A stretch of 64,000 nucleotides of DNA from Pagrus major (Eukaryota > Chordata > Actinopteri > Spariformes > Sparidae): positions 3,695,267 to 3,759,266 of the forward strand of contig NC_133238.1 of assembly GCF_040436345.1 (NCBI RefSeq), in the 5' to 3' direction. Under the pieces are notes generated by a model. The model saw only the letters and a list, made by a program, of their open reading frames with translations. It did no database searches and was not told the origin of the DNA. Numbering within the stretch: position 1 is the stretch's first letter; each line of letters begins with the position of its first letter. A program made the position numbers and the translations under genes. Positions 33,721 to 43,745 of this stretch are shown here, in pieces.

Positions 33721-34400
33721 GCAATTCCCCTCCTCCTGAAATCATTGTGAAAGGACAGAGGGTACAGATTGTTCAGCACGTTAAATATCTAGGTGTGATT
33801 ATGGACAGCAATCTAACCTTAAAAAAAAAAAAAATTCAAAAACCATAAAACATAACCTTTCTCATTTTAGATTCATAAGAAATCAAATGAGTACAGATGC
33901 AGCAAAGATGTACATGCATGCCAAGATATTTTCACATTTCTCACTATACAGTCTGGTCGTTAGTAGTAGTACAAGTACTACATTATTACAGCCTCTTCTT
34001 AGTCTATATAAGCAAATGTTAAAAATCATGAATAAAAAAACAACTCTCATCATTATTGCAATATAGTCAGAAATTTGAATCTCGTTTATTGCAAATGTTG
34101 GTTTATAAGATCACCCACAATTTAGCACCACAACTGCTTAAACAGTTTGTAACAAGGCAGGCTCAAGAACAAGCCTAGAGGGGACTGTCATGTTGCTTTC
34201 AGAAAAACAACATTTGGTCAAAGCTGCTTCTCAGTAAATGCAGGTGGGATGTGGAACTCTTTACCACTGAGCATCAGAGTAAAGAGTGCAGTACTTTTAA
34301 ACATTTAAAAGTATGTCTGAAAACATGGCTAAAGGACAACCAGGTCTGTAGACATTAACTTAAAAGACAGCGAATAGAGCTAGTACTAGCACTGAATGTG
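33720..34400 (+). mobile_element. LINE C-terminal fragment, decayed
   Basis: Broken plus-strand translation reads IIVKGQRVQIVQHVKYLGVI then MDSNLTLKKK at about 33740-33830. Later pieces are VYKITHNLAPQLLKQFVTRQ (about 34103-34160) and FKHLKVCLKTWLKDNQVC (about 34297-34350). These are the closing blocks of a non-LTR reverse transcriptase ORF (KYLGV..D..L; a helical tail before the stop). An A-rich slippage at 33821-33834 and many stops make it inactive. It differs from the L2-like copies in this window and I do not assign a clade. Confidence 0.65.
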
Positions 34401-36000
34401 TTCTGTCTGGTTCTTTTGGTTTTGTCTTATTCGCTTGTTTTTACCGATTGTATTAACTGTAAGGTTTTTGGTTTACTATAATTGAACCCTATTATCTGTA
34501 ACCTGTACAGCAGTGGCAGTCTCCACCCAGGGACCACAGATAGAAAATAGCTTTTAGCTACATCTGATACAATATACGTATTGTGCATTGTCCCTGTGTT
34601 TTTTCTGTGAAAATGACAATCGCGATGAACAAATGCTTATTCCCACTAATTGTGAATCATATCACAATAACTTTAAAAATAATCACAATGGATTTTGGAT
34701 CTTATCATGCAGCCCTATGCATGATAACCTATTAAGTTTATATGGTTCAGTGTTGCATATGCCAGAGATTTCTTTTTAATAATGAGGTGAAGTAGTATGT
34801 ATATATGTATGTAAGTATCATGTCACTGATTGAATAAATGACTCAGAAGACTGAGACAGTCTTGTTTTTTAGGTTGAAAATGCACACATGTTTACTTTAC
34901 TTTACATGTCTACACATTCCTTCGGTTATGAAATTGCACAACATAAATCCATAAAATATTTACAATCAACCAAATCACCAGAATAATTGTTGTACATTTA
35001 CCAGTACATTTCACAGATAAGTAAAGCCTTTAGATTTCTTTATGTTACAGCTTTAGGTTTCTTTGGGTCCAATTTTCAATTTTTCTCACAATGCTGTGCT
35101 TATGCGCTGGTGAGGTTAAGGCAAAAAACATCATGTTTTGGCTCAAACTATCCATTTTGATTGCCACAAACACGGCAATGTGGAAACAGGAAGTGTCCTG
35201 AGGCCTCATTAAAAATATCCATTGACGTCATGATTACACATGTTGGAACACCATGCCCTTCATCAGATATATCTAGTGGTTTCACACTTACAAATGTTGT
35301 AATGCAGACTTGAACTATGATCACAAGCGTAATAACCTTCTCGCCTGTAACTCCACCACCACCAGTCCATCTCCTGAAATGAATTTCAGGTAATAAACGT
35401 GTAATGTGAACCTGATATGACACATTTTATGGAAATGTAAATACGGTAGCTCACCAGAAATGTTTGCAGAAACGTTTACTGCTCACATTTTATCCTGGTG
35501 ACCAGGGCAGTCACAATAAAATAATTTCTTGAATTACAGCATGTGAGTCCAGCTGCTGTTTTACACGTCAAACTGTAATTTTACATATTTATCAATGAGG
35601 CGAATGAAGAATTACAACAGAATTGAGGAGTAGTCTTCACATCACGGGATGAACTTCCTCAACCTTACATTTTAGTAGTAGCCTATTTTTATTCAAATGA
35701 AAGCTGTTGATTAAGCTAATTAATTTTATTATTTTAATAGCCTACTTAGGCTTACAAAGTTAGGAAAAGTGTTTCTCTGCTTGACAATGCAAATTTTACA
35801 CCCATTATAAAGTGTCAAAGTGTCCCTCCCTGCTCCTCTGTAGGCAAATTGTGTCCATGATCAAAAGTAGATATTTGCAACAGAAGTTATGAGAGTTTGT
35901 GATTGAAACAATGAATGAAACAACTCCAACCCCTGCTAAGAATCCTTGCACGTTGTTACAGTGTTTTTATTTATTTGTTATTTTTTTAGTTTCATTTTTT
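34401..36000. other. No gene seen, 1.6 kb
   Basis: AT-rich. Frames of 60-90 residues (34588-34779, 35148-35423) have no domain, splice context or homologous motif that I can see. Confidence 0.5.
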
Positions 36001-36024
36001 AAGGAGGTAAAATAAATGACATAC

Positions 36025-36177
36025 CTGAAATATGGGCGCTTGGATGCCCTCGCCAATCTTGTTCCGTATATAAATGTGTCGGGACATTTCGGCCAGGACA
36101 TCGGTCCAGAGGGCTGGCTGCTCCGGTCCAGCCCAGCGGAGGGGTGGCGGGTTCCGGGCTGCGTGCTCCAGCTTCAC
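36025..36177 (-). CDS. Possible first coding exon of the cacnb4-like gene
   Basis: Within a locally GC-rich stretch (about 36040-36330) a minus-strand frame from an ATG at 36177 runs 51 codons to a good donor, TTTCAG|GTATGT, at 36025. It ends in phase 0, which fits the phase-0 acceptor at 29839. An internal Met begins MSRHIYIRNKIGEGIQAPIF. I do not recognise these residues as any known CACNB N-terminus, and beta-subunit N-termini vary by promoter. The call rests only on donor, phase, strand and base composition. It could instead be the first exon of an unrelated transcript. Confidence 0.35.
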
Positions 36178-36400
36178 GCCACACAGCAGAACATGAGCGC
36201 TGGCTGCTCTGTAGACTGTCCGCCTCGAGACTGGTTGTCAGTCTGGTCCCGCTGCGCGCACTGGGAGACTGAGCATGCACACTGCTGATGCTCGCGCCAC
36301 TCAGATGTCTCTCACTGATGGAAGGAACTATTTTAGACCGGGGGGCTAAATTTAGTCTGAAGAGTAGGCTAACTGTCTGAAAGATGCACACATACGTTTA
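36040..36400 (-). promoter_or_regulatory. GC-rich putative promoter or 5' exon region
   Basis: CpG-containing, GC-rich sequence stands out from AT-rich surroundings and lies just upstream of the donor at 36025 on the minus strand. It could be the transcription start region of the cacnb4-like gene. No TATA or initiator was convincingly placed. Confidence 0.35.
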
Positions 36401-36404
36401 AACG

Positions 36405-36925
36405 CGTAATAGCTACACTGGATATATATTGCAGATATCCGTAATTTAATTCTTCCTGTCAAAAAGAACATTTAGATATCCAGTGACATTTTTCCTATCC
36501 ACAATTTTCATTTCAGATATCCACAAGTTCAGTCTTCCTAAGACTAATGACATTCATAGTTTATAGTTTATCATTACATATGTGTAGTACAATACGAATG
36601 AGGAGTCATAATTTTACTTTCAGATATCCCTTATTGATTTCTGCTTATCAGTTATTCCTGTTCTAGATATCTTTAGTTCCCTTGAATTTAAGATATCTTC
36701 AGACCTTTTTAGATATCTTAAATTAAGTTTTGACTATTCAGAATGACTTAATCTTGACCTGAAATTATTACCAGTCAAAAAATTGTACATATCTCAGACG
36801 AGAAATAATAGTTAATATTTGATTGTAGATATCTGTTATCAAGTTATACATACAGTATCTTGAAATTGATTTTGATTGGAGACAGCCTCTCTCAAGTTGG
36901 AGATATCTTGAACTTTGATTCTGTC
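36405..36925. repeat. Degenerate AGATATC-type repeat region
   Basis: The word AGATATC or a one-base variant recurs at irregular 30-80 base spacing (e.g. near 36432, 36472, 36511, 36622, 36664, 36690, 36711, 36826, 36900). Units are too diverged to define a period. It is probably an old dispersed repeat or satellite-like part of a DNA element. Confidence 0.5.
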
Positions 36926-36959
36926 TAGTCAATGGAATAATAGATGACCTGAATTAGAA

Positions 36960-37468
36960 TTTTGACGAAGTGAAATAATGTTGCATATTTCTGTAATGAT
37001 AACAGAAACTGCTGCGAAATAAGCTTTTTCAAGCATGTTTCCTACTAAGAAACTTTCATAGTGTTTCGCTGCAAAATAAGCATTTTTTGCCCTGTATAGA
37101 AGATTAAGCTGCATTTCAGTGGAAAAAAAAGTTTTCCAAGGAAGATATTAAGGCACACATGGTTTCAATTGAGTTCCACTTCATTTTGTGTCAAAAGTCC
37201 TTTATTCCCATTTTGAACGTTTCACTGCGAAATAAGCGTCTTTTTGCACAGTATGCTAAATATCAGAAACAAGTATTTCCAGCAAGTTTCCTACCAAGGA
37301 ATGTTTGAATTTGGATAATTGTTATGGCAAACATGATGAACATTGATTATGTTTCAAGTCTTTTGTGGTCAAATCTCACTTATGGCCATTTGGAGCATCT
37401 CTCAGCGAAACAAGCATCTTTTTGCACAGTAAAGTAAATTAAGCTCTATTTCAGTGAAAATTGGTAGA
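36960..37468 (-). repeat. Left arm of a large inverted repeat
   Basis: The reverse complement of 37230-37465 matches 39385-39560 over about 200 bases. Shared words include ACCAATTTTCACTGAAATAG, GCAAAAAGA.. CTT.TTTCGCTGAGA, CATAAGTGAG.TTTGA, CATGTTTGCCATAA and CAAACATTCCTTGGTAGGAA. The arm itself contains two or three internal units of the same type (around 37020-37090, 37230-37330, 37400-37460). No coding content. Confidence 0.75.
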
Positions 37469-38215
37469 TACAGTGCATGTGAAATATATTCACTTCATTC
37501 AGAATTCACTTTTTCCACATTTTGTCATGTTACAGCCTTATTCCAAAATGGATTAAATTCATTATTTTCCTCAAAAGTCTACACAAAATACCCCATAATG
37601 ACAACATGAAAGAAGTTTGTTTGAAATTGTTGCAACTTTATTAAAAATAAAAAATGAAAAAATCACATGTACATACAGTAAGTATTCACAGCCTTTGCCA
37701 TGACACTCAACATTGAGCTCAGGTGCACCCTGTTTCCACTGATCATCCTTGAGATGTTTCTACAACTTGACTGGAGTCCACCTGTGGTAAATTGAGTTGA
37801 TTGGACATGATTTGGAGAGGCACACACCTGTCTATATAAGGTCCCACAGTTGACAGTGCATGTCAGAGCACAAACCAAGCCATGAAGTCCAAGGAATTAT
37901 CTGTAGACCTCCGAGACAGGATGGTATCGAGGCACAGAGTACAGAAAAATTTCTGCAGCATTGAAGGATGGAAGAAGTTTGGAACCACCAGGACTCTTCC
38001 TAGAGCTGGCCGCCCGGCCAAACTGAGCAATCGAGGGAGAAGGGCCTTAGTCAGGGAGGTGACCAAGAACCCGATGGTCACTCTGACAGAGCTCCAGCCT
38101 CTCTGTGGAGAGAGGAGAACCTTCCAGAAGGACAACCATCTCTGTAGCACTCCACCAATCAGGCCTGTATGGTAGAGTGGCCAGACGGAAGTCACTCCTC
38201 AGTAAAAGGCACATG
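37469..38215 (+). mobile_element. Tc1/mariner transposon remnant
   Basis: The left end begins near TACAGTGCATGTGAAATAT with CTTTTTCCACATTTTGTCATG and TACAGCCTTATTCCAAAATGG, the typical terminal inverted repeat of a fish Tc1 family. A coding remnant starts MKSKELSVDLRDRMVSRHR at 37882, skips most of the first helix-turn-helix, resumes KKFGTTRTLPRAGRPAKLSN and LVREVTKNPMVTLTELQ, then continues in a second frame with RRTTISVALHQSGLYGRVAR and stops near 38215. The catalytic DDE domain and the right inverted repeat are absent. It is inserted inside the larger inverted-repeat structure. Confidence 0.85.
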
Positions 38216-38625
38216 ATAGCCCACAGTGGAGACCATGTTTGCCATCATATTGACCCTACTTTACACGGTTCTTGGCAGAAATTTTTACTTGAAAAAGCTC
38301 AAGTCACTGAAACACAGCTTTTGTCGCTTATGTTGCAGAGAAAATCTCAAAATTGACTTCCCTGACTTGGACATCACATATGAAGTGGACCTTAATGGAA
38401 ACCATGTTTCCCATTATATTTATCAATCAATAAATTGACGCATGTCTTTGCCAGAAAATTGCTTTTTAGAGTGTCTGTCTCTGAAATACAGCTGAATTAA
38501 AAATAAGGGTTTGAAAGTGCTCATCTTCCAGAGAAATAAATGAAAATGGGCATTCCTGACTTGTACACAAAATATGAAGTGGAACTCAACTGAACCCATA
38601 TTTGGTATTATATATATTTCAAACA
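38216..38625 (+). repeat. Internal repeat units related to the inverted arms
   Basis: Directly after the Tc1 remnant come two units in the orientation of the right arm. Each contains ACCATGTTTGCC or ACCATGTTTCCC, a CTTGGCAGAAAT or CTTTGCCAGAAAAT word, and TATGAAGTGGA near the end. They are diverged relatives of the units at 39490-39760. Confidence 0.6.
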
Positions 38626-39225
38626 GGAGAGACTCATAATTTCTTTGCGTGAACAAGAAGATGTATTGCCATTTATACAAAGAGAATGAGGAAGTCTGTG
38701 GTGGTTAGACTCTATCATTATGAAGTATATTTTTGGGGAGGTGATGAGGCTGTGCATAGAATAGGAAACACTCCGATGCAGACTAGACACTGGTGGTGGT
38801 GATGGAGGAAGCAGGATCCTGGAGATTTGATGACGGGGAGTTGAATTTGGTGAGTAGAACCTAGCCACTGGATGAAGAGCTGGAGGAGGGTCGCGCGAAT
38901 GCCAGAAATTACAACTGACAGCAGAGGAGAGCAGTTTAAAGTTTGACAGCAGAGACATGATTGGCTGATAGTGTTTGTGACATAATCTGGTTTGTTAAAT
39001 GTCTCCATTTAACCAATCAGAGAGAGAATATATGAAGAAACACCCATGTGAGGTGAATGGAGGGAGCAGGGAGAGAGGTGAATGAAAAGAGAGTCTTCCT
39101 GATTGAATTTGAGCTGAGCTTCATAACTTTATACTTCTCTTGGCAGTAACCTGCTTGAACAAACTTCAATTACTGACATGCAGCATTATTTATAATAAGG
39201 GGCAAAAATGTGCTTGTTACAGAGT
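38626..39225. other. No gene seen
   Basis: The minus frames of 96 and 116 residues at 38608-39008 have no motif and lie within repeat-flanked sequence, probably the core of the inverted-repeat element. Confidence 0.45.
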
Positions 39226-39229
39226 GAGG

Positions 39230-39795
39230 AGCACTTCTGATGACCTCTGGTCAATTTTGAACTGTTTTCAAATGCTTTAAGTCAGACATGGGAGTTCCTT
39301 TGATCTTTTTTGCAAAGTGGACATCTGTTATTTTAACAAAAAATGTGAAATGGTTTGAAAACAATATCCTGATTGAATATTGATATATACCAATTTTCAC
39401 TGAAATAGATCTTAATTTACTTGTGCAAAAAGACACTTCTTTCGCTGAGATGCTCACAATGGTCATAAGTGAGTTTTGAAACACAATTGAAACCATGTTT
39501 GCCATAATATTGATATAACTTCAAACATTCCTTGGTAGGAATCTTGCTGGAAATACTTTTTCACTGAAATATAACTTAATTTAGTGCACTGTCCAGGCGC
39601 CTCACTTATTTTGACATTTGACTTAATTGACATGACTGTCTTCTACACAAAACATGAAGTGGAACATAATTGAAACCATGTTTGTCATAATATTTATCCA
39701 ACTTCAAACATTCCTGGGTAGAAAACTTACTTGAAAAAAACTTTTTTCACTGAAATACAGGTGGCCAATTCTTACATATTGCACCTTTAATGTAG
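39230..39795 (+). repeat. Right arm of the large inverted repeat
   Basis: Partner of 36960-37468, described there. It contains tandem copies with ATTGAAACCATGTTTGCCAT at about 39487 and ATTGAAACCATGTTTGTCAT at about 39669, spaced about 182 bp, and ends near ATATTGCACCTTTAA (about 39776-39790). Confidence 0.75.
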
Positions 39796-40813
39796 ATAAT
39801 ATTTTGTCATAAATGCATCCTATAACCTTAAACCAAGCAGTGGAGGAAACATTGAAAACTGTGTGTGAGAGAGTGTGTATATATTGATGAAGTCAATCAG
39901 GGGACTAATACATTGCAGGAAGTAAAACACCACTAGCTTTGTTATCATCACAATTTAAAGGAACACCAGGACATTTACAACAAGTCAATATTTCTTCACC
40001 ACATGATCATGACCATTATCATCCTTGAAACATTTGTTTTAACTGTCATGATATTCCTTCAAATGAAGCTATGAAAACAGACATTTCACTGCCCAGTCCA
40101 CATCCCTGAAGAAATAGTCAAACACAGAATTTGATCCCCAAAACATCACCATGAACACAGATTTTCTTACTCGTCTCTTTATCTATTTCATTTTGTGTCC
40201 CTCATGCTAAGCGAACACAAAAACATCATGTATGTGACTGCAGCCCATTGCACAAACATCCTGTCATTCTCACCTTTAACAGTCCTAATGCACCGATGTA
40301 CATAAATAATGACACATGGTGTGCAGTTGTTGTAAATAAGGGCCTTGTTTTTGTATTGTGACATAGTCCAAGGTTTTAACCTGTGGAATTCATGTGGAAA
40401 AGGAGAATGGGAGAAAATCAGCCGATATTTTGGGAAAGGAAGATGGAAAGTGGGAGAGATTTTAAAAAAAGAGGGTGACTTTTTTCACTTGTAATGAAAC
40501 CTTGACAACACAGCAGCTGCACACAGTTTGAGTAGTTGTAAAAGACCAGGAGGTGCTTGATTATTCCAACCTTGATTATTCCTTCCAAACTTTCCAGGGA
40601 GTTACTTGAAATGTGTTTTGGTAAAATGTTGTCTTGGTTTGTTGTATAGCATCTTGCATGTTTACTCCATATATAACTATGTTATCTTAGTGTAGTTTGT
40701 AGAGTAGAAACCAGCAAAATATAAAAAAACTGCATCAGCAACACTGTGTCTGTGCAATTTCTTGATTTAAATGTGGCCTTTATGTCAAGCATTGGTTGGT
40801 TCTGGTCCCAGTC
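39796..40813. other. No gene seen
   Basis: About 1 kb of AT-rich sequence between the inverted-repeat element and a MITE; no frame or RNA recognised. Confidence 0.5.
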
Positions 40814-40817
40814 TTAA

Positions 40818-41085
40818 AGGTCCCATATTGTAGGAAGTACGATTTCCTTCCCCTTTCTGATTATAAGGCAGGGCTAGGTTATGTATTGTGAAGGTATCCA
40901 GCCTGTATTCTGAGCCTTCATATGAGCTGTCAGGACTTCTGTAAGGTTGTAATGTCACAACTATACAGCCACACCCCCAGCATGGTAGTTGGGGCAAAAA
41001 CACAGACAGAGCTGATGTGAAAATACAGTTTTTCAACATTAAAGCATTTAAAAATTAACCATGAAATCAGCATAATATGAAACCT
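40818..41085. mobile_element. piggyBac-like MITE, 268 bp
   Basis: The block is bounded on both sides by TTAA (40814-40817 and 41086-41089). Its ends are inverted copies: AGGTCCCATATTGTA on the left and, on the complement of the right end, AGGTTTCATATTATG. TTAA target duplications with AGG-type inverted ends are the signature of piggyBac-group MITEs. It lies about 60 bp downstream of the harbi1 stop codon, so it probably forms part of that gene's 3' untranslated region. The 84-residue minus frame across it is meaningless. Confidence 0.65.
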
Positions 41086-41146
41086 TTAATTCACTCTTGA
41101 CCCCCTTTGACAACAACAAAGGAGAACTCCAGAGTTCGCCAACATC

Positions 41147-43019
41147 TCAGCTGAAGTGTTTGAGTATAAGCTGTTTTCGGAGCTCCTCTGCCTGGCTGTC
41201 GCGGTCCTCAGGCCTTTGCTCGAGGCTCTCGGGCTGCTCCAGAGGGTCTGTTCTCTCCAGAGTCCAGGCGTCTAATCCAGACTGCAGGGAGGCGTTGTGG
41301 AGAACACAGCAGGCCAGCAGGATGGACGAACTCCTCTCTGGAGAATACTGTGGAAAGCAGGGCAGAGATGGCAACAGAGACGGATGACACTGCTGTTAGT
41401 CCGATGCTGGTTTAATTCTATCAGACAAAAATACCATTCCGTTTATTATTCCATTTATAGTCTCAAAAAGCAAAATATAACTTTCATATTAGGTTTTTTG
41501 GAAGGGTGAGGTTAGCTAAGCTTTTACACATCTGATCATGTTGAGGAATCAGTTTGCAAGACAGTCATAATCAGTCTGCCCTGAGAATATAATAATAAAG
41601 ATAGTTATACATGAATGAATGTCAAATCATTTCTGTAGGAAAAAAAGACAATAAGTCATCTTTTTCTTTCTTTTTAAAGTTAAGTTTAGGGATTTTCTGA
41701 ACAGGATAAAATCAAATAGAATGATACACATTAGTATAGAATATGATAGATTACAATATGGAGGGCTAGAGAAGGATAGAATAGAATACCTGTAGGTATC
41801 CTTTTGTGCCGTCCAAACATCTGAATCTGGTCTGAATGGCTCTGAAGGTTCTGTCCACTATCTCGTGTGTAGTAGTATGGGCCAGATTGTATCTAATCTC
41901 TGCAGGGGATGTTGGGCAGTCGACCGGGGTCATCAACCACTTCCTCAGCGGATAGCGACAGTCACCTAAGAAACAGAAAACAGAAAAGGGGTTTATTCCT
42001 TTTTTTGACATTTTCAGACTCAGCAAAATGATGTAGGCAGTGTGAAGTCCCTGTCTCACCCAGCAACCAGCCTTCCTCTGTGTCCAGCAGCTGTTTGTGG
42101 AGAGCAGATTTTTCTAGAACATCTGTGTCTTTGAGTCCACCTGGCCAGTGGGTTTCTGCACTGAGTAACAACCCTCTGGCATCACAGACCAGCTGACAGC
42201 CCACAGAGTGAAAGCCCTTCTTGTTCACATATGATGAGTCTTCACTGTTTGGAGCTTTGATGGTGACCTGCAGGTGAAGGGAAAAGGATAAGGAAAAGGA
42301 CTGATCAGCTAGGCTGGTACCTGCAAACTATAGTCTTCAAAAATGTTAATAATATGTATTATTATGAACCTGAACACAATCCAGCACCCCCAGAACCCCT
42401 GGGAATCCTGCCACCCTCTGAAACTCCTGGAAGGACTGCTCTCTGCTGGAGGGGTCTCTGTTTGGGAAACATTATTGCTGTAACTGTATTTTTTCTTCCT
42501 TGTCTTATTGTTTTTAATATGCAGCGTGATATGATAACAAAAGATACCCAGAAGCATGGTATTATACCTGTTAAACGTGATGAACTGGGGAGCTTTCTCC
42601 ACCAGGGCCCTGGTCACATTGGATACACATCTTGACATTGACGCCTGGCTGATCCCTATAGTATCTCCCATAGATGTCTGAAATGAGCCAGATGTGTAGA
42701 AGCCCAAAGCAGCCAACACCTGAACCTCAGGACTGATGGCTCTGGACCGCTGGGTACGTCTACAGAGAGCCTAACACAGAAATTCATAGTACAGAGAACC
42801 TGTAGATTTGTAGACACACACGTTTTAAGGGATAGGTAGCTGGCGCATACTCACCTCTCTGAGTAATTCCACCAGATACAGGATAAACTCTCTGGGGAAG
42901 CCAAATTGTGTGAGTAGGAAATTGTCTGAGACAGAGTCCAGGTTAAAGCGGTCCAGGGTCTTGTGGCCTCGGCCATGTAAGAGTAGATCACAGTCCAAGA
43001 TGGCTATAGGAATCGCCAT
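41147..43019 (-). CDS. harbi1: HARBI1, domesticated Harbinger transposase-derived nuclease
   Basis: Coding exons on minus: 43019-42855, 42770-42568, 42457-42370, 42267-42060, 41965-41790, 41347-41147. They sum to 1041 bp, 346 residues, with phases matching at every junction (donors GTGAGT, GTATAA, GTTCAT, GTGAGA, GTATTC). Human HARBI1 is 349 aa by recall. The protein starts [20 protein letters not shown] and contains [19 protein letters not shown] (helix-turn-helix region) and ends LILKHFS. Of the DDE triad, Asp149 (VLDCVQ) and Asp223 ([10 protein letters not shown]) are kept, while the third position is Asp259 (IVDRTFR) where I recall Glu in human. HARBI1 is nuclear and works with NAIF1; its cellular job is not established. 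The ATG lies one base after an acceptor (CTCACAG|C), so a non-coding first exon is upstream. It is divergent from atg13. Confidence 0.95.
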
Positions 43020-43059
43020 GCTGTGAGTAATAATACACTTACATTAATACATAATATAA

Positions 43060-43210
43060 ATTCATCACAAGCTTCTTTTTATATTCTTATTTAACAATTA
43101 TAGTAGCATATGTCTACACTTTATATATACAAAGATTCCATTCTCTTCCACAAATACTGTGGATGTGCTTGTATGACTTTGACAACCTATTAATGCTGTA
43201 ACCCAAATAC
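43060..43210. other. harbi1 first intron, nothing recognised
   Basis: AT-rich sequence between the first coding exon acceptor and the LINE tail. Confidence 0.4.
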
Positions 43211-43212
43211 TT

Positions 43213-43745
43213 TGTATACATTGCTCTATTAGATAGATAGACAGATAGACAGATAGATAGACAGATAGATAGATAACTTTATTAATCCCCGAGGGGAAAT
43301 TAGGTTATCATAGCAGCTGGTACATTCACGTACAAATACAATCAAAATAGGACAAATATAGAAACACTAAAGTACTATATACAATATACAAAAACAATAA
43401 AATACTTTATACAAAATATAAAATATAAAATAAGATAAATGAAAATGCTGAGGTAAATAAAATCAAATGCTGAGGTATGGAGGAGTAAAGGTAAGTGGAA
43501 CATAAGGTGCAGGAGCATTAGGTGCAGTTTTATTGACAGTAATAATAATTTAAAGCGCAAAAGTCTGCTGGCACCAGGTAGGAATGATTCCCTGTGCTGT
43601 TCCTTTAGGCAGCAGGTTGAGTGAGTCTGTAGCTGAAGCTGCTCTTAAGCTTGTCCAGAGTTTTGTGGAGGGGGTGAGAGACATTGTCCATGATAGCCAG
43701 CAGTTTTGCCAGCATCCTGTCCTCCGCCACCTCCTCCAGGTATTA
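43213..43745 (-). mobile_element. Non-LTR retrotransposon 3' end with AGAT tail
   Basis: Minus-strand reading from 43740 gives LEEVAEDRMLAKLLAIMDN and SHPLHKTLDKLKSSFSYRL before frame loss. The segment ends with AACTTTATTAATCCCCGAGG at about 43275-43294 and an AGAT/AGAC tetranucleotide tail at 43229-43274. A coding C-terminus followed by a conserved end and a microsatellite tail fits a 5'-truncated LINE insertion, of a type common in fish. It sits in the region between harbi1 and atg13. Clade not assigned. Confidence 0.7.
43229..43274. repeat. AGAT microsatellite
   Basis: Tandem AGAT/AGAC units adjoining a LINE 3' end; likely length-polymorphic. Confidence 0.9.

Noticed and set aside
35992..36391. 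The 130-residue minus frame overlapping the putative first exon
   Set aside because: It is a different phase of the same GC-rich DNA and does not join in phase to the exon at 29839.
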